Shown here piece by piece: positions 1 to 13,089 of a stretch of 64,000 nucleotides of DNA. Below the pieces are notes generated by a model, which had not been told where the DNA came from, did not search any database, and was given only the letters and a program-made list of their open reading frames with translations. The DNA is from Paroedura picta (lineage: Eukaryota; Chordata; Lepidosauria; Squamata; Gekkonidae): positions 18,250,001 through 18,314,000 of the forward strand of contig NC_135379.1 of NCBI RefSeq assembly GCF_049243985.1. Direction: 5' to 3'. Made by a program: the position numbers and the translations under genes. Each line of letters starts with the position of its first letter. Position 1 is the first letter of the stretch.

Positions 1-215
1 AACTATACAATAGTTTAGCTGATCAGAGTTCTCCCAAATCACTATGAGATCAGCTCAGTCAGATTTTACTGAAAAGAGCTTGACATGATATTGCCTCTGT
101 GAAGGTTTGTTCTCATGCTACATTTCTCTTCTGAAAATTTCCCTATGGCTTCTTGTGTCCTGATGCTCACTGCTGAAATAGATGAAAGAATATTTTTTTA
201 CAGGAATGTACCCTG

Positions 216-248
216 TGTGTTGTGTGTGTGTGTGTGTGGGGGGGGGGA
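216..248 (+). repeat. (TG)n and G-run microsatellite
   Basis: TGTG repeats pass directly into a run of G and then A-rich sequence. Confidence 0.85.
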
Positions 249-786
249 TTAAAAAAAAAAACTCTGTAGATTTGCAACACAATTTTTCTCCATGTGCTCC
301 CATGCCAATGATTGATGCTTTCTGATCTAGGTTGTTTTTCAGTAAAAAATATTTAATTTGGTAAAGTACATGATTGTCAAAAATGGTCTCAAAATGCATC
401 AGTAATACTAAAATCACTACTTACTAATCCATTATTTCTGCTAAATAATAATTTTCAGTCATAATTCATCAGTTCAATTTCTGTTCACATCAAAAGTGAA
501 TTTCATAAATCCACTGAGTCAGTTGTATGATAGAAAGATGGGATAACGATATTTTAAGTAAATGTCTAAACAGTGATATTAAAATTTTGCCAGATTTTAA
601 ATATGCATGGTTTTGTTTTGAAATTTGTATATTGGCTCTGAGCCAAAGAGAGGTGTAGATATTTGGACAACTTCTCTGTGCTGTGGAACCAGTTTCCCAC
701 TTGAAGTAATGGTGTGCAAGGAAAAATGAGTGAAAACCTGTAGGTGTGTGTCTATGACCCAAGCTGGCTTTGTGAACTCTTAAGAG

Positions 787-1043
787 CCAGCAAGGTGTAG
801 TGGTTACGTGCAGCGGACTGTAACCTGGAGAGCCGGGGTTGATTTCCTGCTTCTCCACATGCAGCTAGCTAGGTGACCATGGGCCAGTTACAGTTTTCTT
901 AGTGCAGAGCAGTTCTGTTAGAGCTCTTTCAGCCTCACCTACCTCACAGGGTGTCTGTTGTGGGGGAAAGAAGGAGAAGCTGTTGGTAAGCTGCTTTGGG
1001 ACTCCGTCGGGTAGTGAAAAGGCAGGGTATTTTAAAAGTCCCC
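787..1043 (+). mobile_element. tRNA-derived SINE, family A
   Basis: The tRNA-like head GGTGTAGTGGTTACGTGCAG is followed by CTCCACATGCAGC and CACAGGGTGTCTGTTG blocks. Seven more full or partial copies occur in the window. Confidence 0.8.
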
Positions 1044-1166
1044 CTCAAACCAGCTCTGAAATCACTTGACCTTGGATAGTAGTGCAACAGTGCTCCTGTG
1101 TTCAGAATTTGAACTTTAGGCTCTTAAAAGGAATTTCACAAGCATGTGTTATTTATGGTTCACCTG

Positions 1167-1532
1167 CAGTGGTCCCCAACCTTTTTATCACTGGGGACTG
1201 GTCCACGCTTGACAATTTTACTGAGGCCTGGGGGGGGGAGTCTTTTGCTGAGGGACGTCGACGCCGCCTGAGCCCCTGCTCCACTTGCTTTCCCGCTGGC
1301 GCCCCTGACTTCCCACCGCCCGCTGTTGGGCGCTACTAGCAGCAGCTGCACAGTGCCACGCCAAAGGGGAGCCCCAGCCATGGTGGCCTCTGGAAAGCAC
1401 CAAAGGTGAGCCGGCGGCAGAGTGGCAGGGCAGCCCCTGAGGCAGCAGCTGGTGAGCAGGACGAGGAAGAGCCGTGGCCTGGTACCAACTGATCCACGGA
1501 TCGGTCCCCGGACCGGGGGTTCGGGACCACTG
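1167..1532. mobile_element. hAT-type nonautonomous DNA transposon
   Basis: Ends are CAGTGGTCCCCAACC and its imperfect inverse (GGTTCGGGACCACTG). A perfect 8-bp target-site duplication TTCACCTG flanks it (1159-1166, 1533-1540). GC-rich interior with no transposase frame. Confidence 0.85.
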
Positions 1533-1540
1533 TTCACCTG

Positions 1541-2704
1541 GACTCATTTGTGCTCAAGTGTAAAATTGATCCTAACTGATAAGAGTTGCAACTTGCATGG
1601 TGTCAGCAAAATTGACAAAAGTAATATCTTTATTTTGAGAATTATATGTGTCTATGTAGTTCCACAACTGGAACTCTGAACACATCATTTGGCACCAAAA
1701 TGCAGCTACAGGGGACTTAAACCTGTATTAGGGCAGTGATGGTACAAAGAGGCTTAATTTTTTTTCTCTGCACCATTCCTTTGCTTTAGCCCCTTCCACG
1801 GGAAAAACACAGCACCTACAGCATGCCTGTCTTTTTTCCTCTTCAGGAGCTGAACGCATAGGTTTCTGATCTGCACTGGTGTAATAGGTGTGCTTGCACA
1901 ATCATGTATATTGCATTGATCTTCTTGAAGCACAGAGCTGAAAATGTAAGACATAAAGTCATTCAGAACTGCACTGAGTCCAAGGTTTCAACACCTTTTG
2001 CTCTTGTACTATTCAGCACTGCTTTAAGAAGCGTTGTGCTATACAAGAGGGCAAAGTCTTCCTTTGCAAAGAAATTGCCATTTCTTTCTACAATGAATCA
2101 TAAAAACCAACCAAGGGCCTCCTTTCAATCCTCATGAGTATACTTAGGTCGTCCTTGGAAAAATACATCGAATGCACCTTTCAAAATGATTTATTATGTG
2201 TTATTGTTACAGTGTTCAATATTGTTCAATACTGAACTACTGTACTGATTACCACTCTCCACTCTGCTTGAGTTCTATCATGTGTTTTTATTTACCTCCC
2301 GAGGCAAAAACATTTTAATTGGTTTAGTGGAGCTTGAACTCTCTTTTATCAATGACAGGTTTCATCAGAATGGAGCCAAACCAGAAAGGGTCCATAGACA
2401 ATTTGATGCCCTTTTCCTCCAAACAGTGGGAAATTCCTGTCCAGGGTCCATTTCCTTTGAAGAAAGGAAGGCATTAGACACTTACCTGTCTCTTTGTGAA
2501 AATATATTTGTAGGTCAAGAAAGTCTGGAAAGCAGCCATAAACACATACAAGGTTAGCCTCGAGTACCTGAAGCCACTTAGACTAAACTAGATGCATGCA
2601 ATGGCCAGAGACAAGATTGCCCACTTTCAATTGCTGTTGTATGGTGTCTCAGCTCAAATGAGGGCCAAGACATTGTCATGGGTGAATTTCATTCAATTTT
2701 TATA
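1541..2704. other. Intergenic, no feature seen
   Basis: AT-rich, unique-looking. Short open frames only, with no family similarity I can recognise. Confidence 0.6.
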
Positions 2705-2885
2705 ATTTCATAGAATTGGAAGGGGTCACACAGGCCATCTAGTCCAACCCCCTGCTCAACGCAGGATCAGCCCAAAGCATCCTAAAGCATCCAAGAAAAG
2801 TGTGTATCCAACCTTTGCTTGAAGAGTGCCAGTGAATATAACCCCTTTAGGGTTATTTGCCCCACATGGAGAATATAGGTACCAC
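2705..2885 (-). mobile_element. CR1 LINE 3' end, antisense
   Basis: Starts TCATAGAATTGGAAGGGG and runs through CATCTAGTCCAACCCCCTGC, the reverse complement of the CR1 3' end. Confidence 0.85.
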
Positions 2886-2982
2886 AGATGTTTAGCAATA
2901 TGTCCTTTCCAGATTCTTAATAAATCAGGAGTTCAGTGGCATCTTCAAGACGTAGAACAATTTATTCCAGCATAAGGTTTAT

Positions 2983-3500
2983 TATTTATTTATTTATATT
3001 TTTATACCACCCTTCCCTATGGCTCTGGGCGGTTTACATAAAACATTTTTGAACATTCACATAGAACACTATCAAAATCAATATAACAGTATAACAATAA
3101 CAACAACATATCAACTGGAACAATTAGAATGGCACTTCAACAATAACTTGACAATCCCTCAGTAGGTTCGGTCCCACAGTCTGGGGGGCACCTGTAGGTG
3201 TTATGGCTCAGTCGGCCCCACCAAATGCCTGGTGTAAGAGCTCCTATTTGCAGGCCATGCGGAATTGTGGAAGTGCCGGCAGGGCCCTGATCTCTTCAGG
3301 AAGCTCATTCCACCAGGTGGGGGCCAGGACCGAGAAGGCTCTGGCCCTTGTTGAGGCCCGACGTGCCTCTTTATGGCCAGGTATCCGTAGCAAGTTGGAG
3401 GTGGTGGAGCGTAGAGCTCTTCTGGGGGTATACACTGGACCCAGACCGCATATGGCCTTTCAGGAGTTAAAAGACTTACTTCACAAAATGCACATTGATC
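2983..3500 (-). mobile_element. L2-clade LINE 3' fragment
   Basis: Minus-strand translation gives AFSVLAPTWWNELPEEIRAL, the same C-terminal block as the 54-kb L2 copy. The 3'UTR (2983-3190) has the CCGCCC/GGGCGG-type end. 5'-truncated and older. Confidence 0.8.
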
Positions 3501-3544
3501 CATAGACAGATACATTTAGAAAACAATGAGAAGTGATAAAGACA

Positions 3545-4290
3545 ATGTTTTTATAAGAGATGGGCATGAAATGGGAAAATGCAGTTCATTTTGATTTGAG
3601 ATTTCTAGCATGCTATAAATGGTCACCAACTTTTAAGAATCAAGTAAACTGGTTCAGTTGGTGTGGTTCATAATGAAGTAGAGTGCCCCTCTTGTTACAT
3701 TGGAGGCACCAAACTTGCAGGGGATTTCTCTCCTCTACCTTCTCTCTAAAGTTTGTTGAGGATTGGATTTATGGGGTTTGAGTTACCCAAAAAGGAGGTG
3801 CCTCCATCCTTCATTGTTTCCAATGGAGGAAAAAAGCTAGCAAAATAATAAAGACAATAGAAGCCCAGAAGAACATAATCAAAGTTGATAATCTCTTCAG
3901 TAAAAATTGAAGGTGGGGGGCATTTTTCCAAGCCCAGCAGAACCATTGCAATGTACTAATGCAAAGCAGAACCCTGTGACCTTGTGGCAATGACCACTCA
4001 ACAGCACAGAATCACACTCCAAGCAAAAGTGAAGAGTTGCAAGCCCAGTGCCAATATGGCAATGCCAGCTTAGTCACTATCCAAGCCAAGGAGGCATTTT
4101 TACAAGCCCAGCAGAACCAGTACAACATACAGAGTGCCCAGTAGTACCAGAGCAAACACAGAGTGCCCAACAAAATCCAATGCATGCTTGGCACTGTAAG
4201 CTTAAAAGAGGTTATGGAGAAAGACTAGATGATGGTGGGAGTGATGCACTGTTGGGCATCTTACTTAGGGCCCCCCAAAACCTGGAAATT
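3545..4290. repeat. Unclassified old interspersed repeat
   Basis: GAGATGGGCATGAAATGGG start, then AAACTTGCAGGGGATTTC and TTGTTTCCAATGGAGG, which I associate with an old squamate DNA-transposon-like repeat. No frame of interest. Confidence 0.4.
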
Positions 4291-5499
4291 TAGTCTAGTT
4301 TGAAAGCCCCTATCCAACAAGAACATTTCTGCCCAGCTGCAGAAAATGGGATGGTTGAAGGTCTCAGTTAATTAGGGAGGAGTTACAGTTACATGTTGCT
4401 CCCCCATTCTCTGCTTAGGTTTTGACTATGTAGGGAGTGAATCATGCTAATAACCAATAAATATCTACAAAGGACCATATACTCAGATGGAAGACTGTGT
4501 AGGTGATAAATGGCATTGCTTCCGCTGGCTGGCAAATATTTCTGCTCTAGAATAAATCTGCTAGATTCTGCTTTTCTAGACCTCTTGCAGCTTCTGCTCT
4601 AACAACTTGTTAGATTCTAAAGGGGCGGGGGGTTCTGCTTAGCCATGTTTCCTGGTATCTCTTTGGGGTAGCGGGTTAGTTATACCCTGTGGAGAACAGC
4701 AGGAGAATCTCCTGGCAACCAATTTTTACTGGGTGGGTTTGAAATCTGCATTTCATTATTGCACACAATTAAAACCTGCAGAAATACATGATGAAATAAA
4801 CCTGTTTCAAACCAGCCTCCATTCAAGCAATGACACACACTGCGCATTCTATGCCAACCATTTCTTTAACTAGTTGTCTTTCTTTTTTGCACTGAATAAA
4901 CAGAAACTATTCTGGTAGCAAAGACATGATTTACATTCTAGGCAGATCGTCCGAATTGCTACATAAGTAATGGCATTTTTTTATTTTATGTACAATAAAG
5001 AGAGATTAACGGTGATTTAAAACATTTTACGCCCCGCTTTGGGCTTTGTATGTTTTGGGGATCTGTTAAATTGTATGAAGTTGCTGAGTTATTTCTTCAA
5101 CTACTTATTCCCCTCCCCTTTTGGCTTTTGTTTATTGCTAGCAATAAATTCCTATCCTTTATCCTTTCTTGGTTTATAGGGCAAAAATGGCACATAATGC
5201 CCCATCTAATGGGCGTAAAGTTGGAAGTTGATGGAGTAGTTTGGCTGTGATTTATATGCCTTTGCTCTGTGCTTTGTTTGTTTTTCAGTCCCTTAGTGAG
5301 ACCATAATATTTTATAACTCCCATTTACTTCTGAATAAAATTAGATACAGAAACATGACATTGACGGGGGGGGGGGGTGTTATAAAGTCAATAAAATTAG
5401 AAACTTCAGATGTTTTTATCCCATCTCAGAAATGTAAACATCCTTCCGAAATTTAGTCTATGGCTTGGAAGATTCTAAGTGGTTCACAGGATCAGACCT

Positions 5500-5631
5500 G
5501 GGCCTAGTCTGCACACATAGGATAATGCACTTTCAATGTGCTTTGGCAGCTGGATTTTCCTGTGCAGAACAGGAAAATCTACTTTTAAAGTGCATTGAAA
5601 GTGCATTATCTATTGTGTGCAGACTAGGCCC
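5500..5631. mobile_element. Palindromic MITE of unknown superfamily
   Basis: Perfect 18-bp terminal inverted repeats (GGGCCTAGTCTGCACACA), and the inner sequence is also largely self-complementary around a small loop near 5565. Target-site duplication not evident. Confidence 0.75.
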
Positions 5632-5844
5632 TAGATACCTGTCCAATCTTTACTGATCAGAAGGAATGAGAGAGTCCACACATAGATAAGATGAGGATGT
5701 GGCAGTCAACAGGCTACTTCTTGAATGGACAGGGGCCAGATTTAATCCATGGGCTTCAATTGCTGATCTACGAGGTGGTCTAGAATCTTCTGAAATGTTA
5801 ATATTCTGTCATTAGCATTTACAGATAGCTACCAACTTCTGCAA

Positions 5845-6500
5845 CTCACTCTAGGCAGGCCTACCCTTATCCTTGGTCCGGAAACTGGTCCAGAACACTG
5901 CAGCCAGGATCCTCACTAATACACCATGGAGATTCCACATCCGGCCAGTACTGCAACAACTCAGCTGGCTCCCAGTTGAATTCCAGATTAGCCTTAAGGT
6001 TTTGGTAATTACCTTCAAGGCAATACAAGGCAAGACCGTCTCTCTGCCTATATTCCCAAAAGAGCACTAAGCTCTGCCACCACCAACGGGCTGGTGATTC
6101 CTGGCCCCAAAGAAGCATATCGGATCACAACAAGGGCCAGAGCCTTCTCTGTCCTGGCCCCCACCTGTTGGAATGATCTCCTTGAAGAGATCAGGGCTCT
6201 GCCCGAAGTCCTTTCTGAATGAACAATTGAGAACCTATTAGACAGCACTAGGTACCTTATGTCATTCCACCAAAAACTGCCAATCAATATTGTTAATATT
6301 GCCATCTGCCATCTGAATGGTTCAATGCATGATAAGAGTGTTTATTACATTTAACCAGGAATACTGCTTGTATGATGCTGGGGATTGTTTTTAGGATCTA
6401 TTTTAGGATGTGATTTGTTATATATTGTTTTACTTCTTTTCTGTGAACCGCCGAAGGCCAGCTTGTTGGGAGCAGTGGTATACAAGTCTAAATTAAACAA
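5845..6500 (+). mobile_element. L2-clade LINE 3' fragment
   Basis: Plus-strand frames read VRKLVQNTAARILTNTPWR and LQQLSWLPVEFQISLKVLVI, the L2 C-terminal region. The 3' end is AAATTAAACAAAATAGATAA. Interrupted and old. Confidence 0.75.
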
Positions 6501-7193
6501 AATAGATAAACCTTGCGGCGCTACAGGAAAATCAGCCAACAAAGAGTTCACAGACTCACGGCAAAAGGCAACATTGCTTCAAACCAGTTTGAAATTCAGC
6601 GCCACGCTCTCCCTTTTATACTAAAAGTTGGATAATACTATGCTCGTGTATACCTTAAGTCAAGATAACAGTATAAGCTGCGATACACTTCACTGCCATT
6701 GAGCTGAGCTTTTTTCTATTCAATAGAACACATTTCATCTCCAACTATTTCCCATCACCCAGTGGACTGCCTGAATGTCAGGCTTTTTCTCATCGGTTCT
6801 CCGAAGAATAGCCAGATCATCTCAGGACAAGCTGTGCCATAATGCTTCTGTAACATCTATTCACTCTTGTCCTTTTGTATCATCGTAATAACAGACTTGC
6901 CGAACTCTTCCGGCACTTAGGAGTTTAGAGACACATTTTCTATACACCTCAGTCCTCATTTCTTGATGCGTCCATTGTGGGCGGGGGGGAGGGGGCGACT
7001 CACAGAACGGACTATCTCCTAGCTGCCCTCAATACAATTTCTTTTCGGAACAGAATTATGTCTTTTATTGGTTTAACCAGCACTTGAAAGATCAGCAAGC
7101 ACCTGAGTCACTGAAACTTGCATATGGTAAAATGTATATTCAATGTCTTTTAAAATGTCTTAACTCCCCAATGGTCTTGCAGGTGTCACGGAC

Positions 7194-7960
7194 AAACTCG
7201 GCCCTGCCGCTGACAAGGAAGATTACGAAAGCAATAAGCAGGTTTATTCTCATGGTTTGCAAAGCATGGGGAGAGCCTTCAGGACCGCACCCAAAGAGCT
7301 CCAAAGTCTGTGTCGCAGCGCAGCTCAATTTTAAGACAGCCGTGCCCCGCCTAATACTGCCCCATTGGTCAATTGACCCATGGGTTCACATTCTTTCACC
7401 TACCCCTTAAGATCCTAAATTTCCATTTCCCCAAAATGATGTATACATTTGCTCTAAGTTTCACCCCTCCCTTTGCCATACTTAATCGGCCAGCATGGCA
7501 TTTTTTTAAAGCTGTTTCAGCGATTTTTAGTTAAAGTTGCATTTCTTTAAGTCAGTGATTTTCCTAAGCTAAAAGCTAACTTCCTCTTACCTTCTGGTTT
7601 GACCTAGCAAGCTAACAGGTAACTGTCTTGTCCCCAGTTTCAGGAAATTTCCATTGTCTGTATGTTGTTTACTCTGAGCTATAAAACTTAAGGTCTCCGT
7701 TTTTTACTAAAAACTGCATAACTTAACATTTTCTCTAACACAGGTTAAAGTCATAGGTCAAAGATGCCTTTGTGGCCCAGGATACGTGGACTATACTTGC
7801 TAGCTGGCAGATTAAATGCTTAAGTAAATTGCAGCGCATTCTTCGTCAGAGTTACGTCAGAGTCAGCCCATCCGTTTGCCTGAACTGAGCCTGGAGTAAC
7901 TCTTCTAAGAACGCAGTGCTATGAAGTCCAAACACCACAATGTATACATTTTCCCAACAA
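7194..7960 (-). mobile_element. Possible solo retroviral-type LTR (fossil)
   Basis: In minus orientation the block starts TGTTG.. and ends ..GTGACA, with an AATAAACCTGC poly(A)-signal-like site near its end, as LTRs have. No internal retroviral region and no second LTR are seen; flanking duplication not clear. Family and age unknown. The call rests on shape alone. Confidence 0.3.
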
Positions 7961-8906
7961 CAGATTGGTCCAATTGGAGAAATCTCAGCAATTATACTTC
8001 TGTTTCTACAGCCTCTGCAAAGCCACCAATGTATATAGTAGATTCCAAAATTAGCAGATCTCTATATCAAAGTAAGTGACCTCTAATCTTGGGATCTACT
8101 ATGGAAGTCACTTATTTTGGATGGATATCTCAGTTTTACGGTAGAAGGTAACGCAAAGCCATCAAAAGTCTGGGAAGGGGTCATAGGAACAGAATGCATC
8201 CAAAATTCAGGTGCAGAAAAGCTCCAGTTGGGTAGCAGAGCTGGGAATAACTTCTGACTGAAGGACCACCTAGACAAGAAGACAGGACATTACTGACTGG
8301 GTGCAGGGTTTCCCCCATGGATAAAATAGCAGCTTTGGAAAACAGTTTGCACTTGGGAAATGGTTAAACCCCTTCCTCCTCCAGCATCCCGACCATAATC
8401 AAATTTTGGGCCCTTTTAAAAAGGAAAACTATTTTAAAGAGAGAAAAAGGTGTTACCAGACTCTGTGGGATCAGTCTGGGAGCCTTGCAGTTGCTTTTTA
8501 AAATGTCAGCATTTGGAAAGTTCAGTGAAAAATTTACTTTGCAACGAAGCTCAGAACTAAATGCTTGGTGGTGCGGAGTTGCCAGGCCAGGAGCAGCAAC
8601 ATATAAATTCAACTAATAAATTTCAACAGCAAAGCGGAGCTGAGATTCAAAAAGCTAAGAACCGAGGCAGCACTCCTAATTTCTCCCCTTTTCTATAACT
8701 TGGAGGTGCGACTGTCAGGGTTTAACTGAAATGACATTTTCTTCTTCCATGCTGGTTGCTTGTTTAGTATATTTATTGAGCGCTTACTTGCTTAGCATAT
8801 TTGTTCACCGCTTTTCTTCCCAGAAGGAACCAAAGCAGTTTACAACATGAATACATCAAACAGAGCACATTGTTTAAACAGAACAATTGAAAGTAACTAA
8901 CTACAC

Positions 8907-9042
8907 CAGGGGTAGTCAAACTGCGGCCCTCCAGATGTCCATGGACTACAAATCCCAGAAGCCCCTGCCAGCGAATGTTGGTAGGGGCTTCTGGGAATTG
9001 TAGTCCATGGACATCTGGAGGGCCGCAGTTTGACTACCCCTG
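8907..9042. mobile_element. Foldback hAT MITE (Buster-like), 136 bp
   Basis: Near-perfect palindrome with ends CAGGGGTAGTCAAACTGC and complement. Perfect 8-bp duplication AACTACAC on both sides (8899-8906, 9043-9050). The TA at positions 4-5 fits the nnnTAnnn pattern reported for Buster-type hATs. Confidence 0.85.
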
Positions 9043-9671
9043 AACTACACGTTTGGCAGCTTTTGAATTCAGTGGGCCAGCTCATTCCTGGGCTCAAACC
9101 ATGAGCCAAGACATGACCCCTTTGGCCCTTGTCTTCTGGCTCAGCTCTCTAGCCATCCCCAGATTTATACCTGGAGAGAGAAAAAGCAGAAATAAAGCAC
9201 ATGCTGCAGTGGGCACCAGCAATGCTTCTCTCTCTCTCTGCCTTCCCTGCTCCACATCACCCTGTTACATGTTTAGTGTTGAATAGCAGAAAGGTTAACA
9301 TTCGGGAGCTTGTTCTCTGGCACTCTTTGCAATATGGTGAAGTCAGAAAAGTCATAGCTGAGCTATTTAACTTTGTACATTTCAACCCAGGTTCCCAGCC
9401 AGCATAAATTAGTGTCCCTCACTGGTGCTTAAATTCTTACCAACAGTTTTGCAGTGAACTTCACAAGTTAAAGAGCCCTGTTGCTCTAGGCATGCTAAGA
9501 GTGACAGCGCCCTCTACTGGGCAGAAACAGCAGACAGAATGGCTAATGACATGAAGTCTAGGCTGTTTCTGAATTACTGTACCTAAAAATGCTTACAAAT
9601 CTACTTTGACCCACCGTCACATGCAAGTATCCAGGATGGGTTATGTGTTTATCAAAAGGGAGTCACATATG

Positions 9672-10085
9672 CAAAGAAGAGTTGGTTTCTTATACACCAC
9701 TTTCCACTTCCTGAAGGAGTCTCAAAGCGGCTTACAGTCGCCTCCCCTTTCCTCTCCCCACAACAGACACCTTGTGAGGTGGGTGTGGCTGAGAGAGCCC
9801 TGATATTACAGAAGAAGAGTTGGTTCTTATATGCCGCTTTTCTCTACCCAAAGGAGTCTCAAAGCGGCTTACAGTCGCCTTCCCTTTCCTCTCCCCATAA
9901 CAGACACCCTGTGAGGTGGGCGAGGCTGAGAGAGCCCTGATATCACTGCTCGATCAGAACAGTTTTATTAGTGCCATGACGAGCCCAAGGTCACCCAGCT
10001 GGCTGCATGTGGGGGAGTGCAGAATCGAACCCGGCTCTCCAGATTAGAACTCCACACTCCTAACCACTACACCAAGCTGGCTCTT
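9672..10085 (-). mobile_element. tRNA-derived SINE family A, dimeric form
   Basis: In sense (minus) orientation, a full SINE (9811-10085) is followed by a second 3' half (9672-9806). The junction GATATTACAGAAGAAGAG also occurs in the 60.9-kb copy, so the dimer is likely a subfamily. Confidence 0.8.
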
Positions 10086-10879
10086 GACTAGGCATGTATT
10101 CTTTTTATATATATATACATTTTTATTTTTCATGAAAGATAGAAATGGAGTTGTTATACAATGTATACATGACGTAGCTTATACACTTTATAATAGAGCT
10201 AGTTTAGCAATAACCCCCCTCTAGTCCAACATTTCAAGTAAGGACCCCATTGTTCTTGAAAGACTTCTTCAGATTTCCTATTGACCATCAGCGTCAGTTT
10301 TGCCATCTTGGCCAGACCTGCCAGTTTGGCCAGCCAATCTGACTAGGCATGGATTCCGACGCTGGAATTGCTCTGTACTTGACGGGAAAAAGTTTAACAA
10401 AATCTGCGACTATTGACTCTTACCTCTTCGCATTCACAGCTTTCGAACTGTTTCATATTGACCTTTTATTGTTAGCTCTGTATATATATTGATTGATACA
10501 TAGAAGTATTTGCTCCAAAAGCTCCACAATTTTAGCATAGTCCGGCAACAGAGGACACAATAGCTCCCTTGCATTGCACCAATAGCAACTCCCGATGGCC
10601 TCGGATAGATCAGAACTGCATGCACAATCATACTTGACATAGCAACCAGAAACTTTTGGCATTTTCCACAGCTTGGCTGCACTTTGGACGAGAAAAACAT
10701 TAAAAATAAATTATGCTGCAACAAGGTTTTGGGTTGCCAAAACTCTGGATGGGACCTGGAGATCTCCCAGAATGACAACTGATCTGCAGGCCCCACTGAG
10801 ACGTGGTTTTTCTTATTCCTAATCCTTCGATGTAAACAGCAGTATAAACCGCCAAATTTAACCAGTGCATCCATAGTTC

Positions 10880-11520
10880 AAACACTATCGACAAAGATTA
10901 TGTGAAATTGAATCCCCCAGAATCCCATCAGATCTATGCACTGTAAAAGGACAGAAAACCCAGCCAGTTTGCTGCTGCTGTTTTCAGATGATGACACGAA
11001 CAGGAACTCGTCTTGCAATGTAACCACCAAGCGACAGTCACCCACCGTCAGCTGGCTACCCAAAGAACGTATTTGGCAAACAAGGACATAAGGACGTAGG
11101 TGATCCTTCAGCTTTGTGGGTCCCGGGTCATGAAGAGTTTTCAAGGTCACCCTAACCAGCACCTGGAATTGAACTCAGAAACAGAGTGGCGACCGATGCA
11201 GCTGTTTCAAAATGGGCAACATCTGTTCCCAGCAGCTAGCCCCTGGCAATCGTTGGGCTGCTGCATTCCTGCCCAGTTGTAGCTTCCCTGGTGTCTTCAA
11301 TAGCAGCCCCACATCGAGTGTGTTGCAGTAACCCAAGCATGAGGTCCCGGAAGCAAAGATCGGTGTGGCGAGATGGGCAGTGTTGGCAGGTCAAATGCAG
11401 CAGATAGGTGGCGTTCCTGACCACCGGGCCAACTTCCTGTCCAAAGAGCAAAACAGGGTCCAGGGACCGACAAGGGCACATTTGAGTTTAATTCAAGGTG
11501 ACTGCCAAGATCTCATCCCA
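10880..11520 (-). mobile_element. Degraded L2-clade LINE fragment
   Basis: Minus-strand translation includes LVRVTLKTLHDPGPTKLKDH, and the DNA around 11150-11210 matches the 54400-54460 part of the intact L2 copy. Heavily decayed. Confidence 0.55.
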
Positions 11521-12499
11521 AATGCACCACTGGGTTAAATATATATTGTTGGGCTTCGGCATAAGCAATCCCAAAATCCTGTTGGCAATTAGAATTAGGA
11601 GCTTCCACAGAAACGGAACTATAAATCACTCTATTTTCCATTCCCTCGAGATTAAAGATGATTACTGCTAATGTACGCAGCAGCTGCAAGGGCAATCAAT
11701 AGGATGTTTTATCTCCCTGGTAGGTCATATGCTTATTATAATTAAGAGTGGTGTGGATTAGTCCTTTGCTTCTTCTGGGAGTCCCAGCCATTTATATGGA
11801 AGGCGACGTGATGCCTTTTTGTAGGTTTCCCCCTTTTAACTTTTCTTCCCCCCCCCCCCATGAACGTCACTATCAGTCTGGGATTTATTTATTTATTGTT
11901 TGATTTATATAACCCTCCCTCTTGGGGGCACCGTCTTGGGGCGGTGAAGAAGAGGTCCAATTTCCACAATCAGCAGTCGATGATAAAACAATAAAAGTAA
12001 CTGAAACAATAAATAATATAAGACATTTTTTAAAAAATTGGCAATTGCCACTTCTCAGCTCCGATGATGGCACTTTCTGGCTTGTAAATATTACGATTAA
12101 GCAGTAGTGCTTGGGGAGAGGAAGGGAGGCCCGATTTTGTTGTTCTAGTACACACCTATTGACAGAATTTAAACAGGAAGAATGAAAGCCTCCTGGGTAC
12201 GTTTGCAGGAAAGGGATCCTATGTAGCAAAACTAGAAAGAGTCAGATATTAAAGATCCCTCTCATTCACATCCTAGGCAGATTTACACATCAAGAGATTT
12301 GGGAAGCTAAGAAAACGTGTTGAGTTTGATAGAAGTAAATCAGGTGCATGGAGGCCGTTCTTAATACAGGAAGCCAAGAGGAGTCATATGAGGCCAGGGC
12401 TATGCATACTGTAGAATGAAGTGGCCAAGATCCTGAATTATCAGGGCAGGCTGCACCAGTTCAAGTTGCAGGGGTAAGGTACTGTATCTGAAGGACACC

Positions 12500-12564
12500 A
12501 CCTGAAGCAGCCTTATACTCCATCAGTGGATCTAAGCCAGTATTGTCTCCTCTGCCAGCGGCTC
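12500..12564 (-). mobile_element. SINE family B scrap
   Basis: GAAGCAGCCTTATACTCCAT and CAGTATTGTCTCCTCTGCC. Abuts the CR1 end that follows. Confidence 0.5.
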
Positions 12565-12935
12565 TGCAAGATCTCTGCAAGAGGGGACATGATAGCCCTC
12601 TTTAAGTATTTGAAAAGTTGTCATTGGAGGAGGGCAGGAGGCTGTTTCTGCTGGCTGCAGAGGAAAGGACACGCAGTAATGGGTTTAAACTACAAGTACA
12701 ATGATATAGGCTAGATATCAGGAAAATATTTTCACAGTCAGAGTAGTTCTGCAGTGGAATAGGCTGCCTAAGGAGGTGGTGAGCTCCCCCTCATTGGCAG
12801 TCTTCAAGCAAAGGTTGGATACACACTTTTCTTGGATGCTTTAGGATGCTTTGGGCTGATCCTGCGTTGAGCAGGGGGTTGGACTAGATGGCCTGTATGG
12901 CCCCTTCCAACTCTATGATTCTATGATTCTATCTT
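12565..12935 (+). mobile_element. CR1 LINE 3' end
   Basis: The well-known CR1 3' region: a GGGGACATGATAGCC-type block, then GGGGGTTGGACTAGATGGCC, and an ATTCTATGATTCTAT terminus. 5'-truncated. Confidence 0.85.
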
Positions 12936-13089
12936 AGGGAAAGGCCTTATACATCACCTGTGCCCTGTTCCTTTTAACTAGAGATGCTGGAGAGACAACC
13001 TGGGGCATTCCACATGCAGAACAGAAGCTCTAACTCTGAATTGCACCCACTTGCAGTCAACAATGTGACCCTTGCCTGAAGGCCATCAT

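Noticed and set aside
1160-1547. Frames of 85-125 codons in a GC-rich patch
   Set aside because: Inside a hAT transposon with a perfect 8-bp duplication; no transposase similarity.
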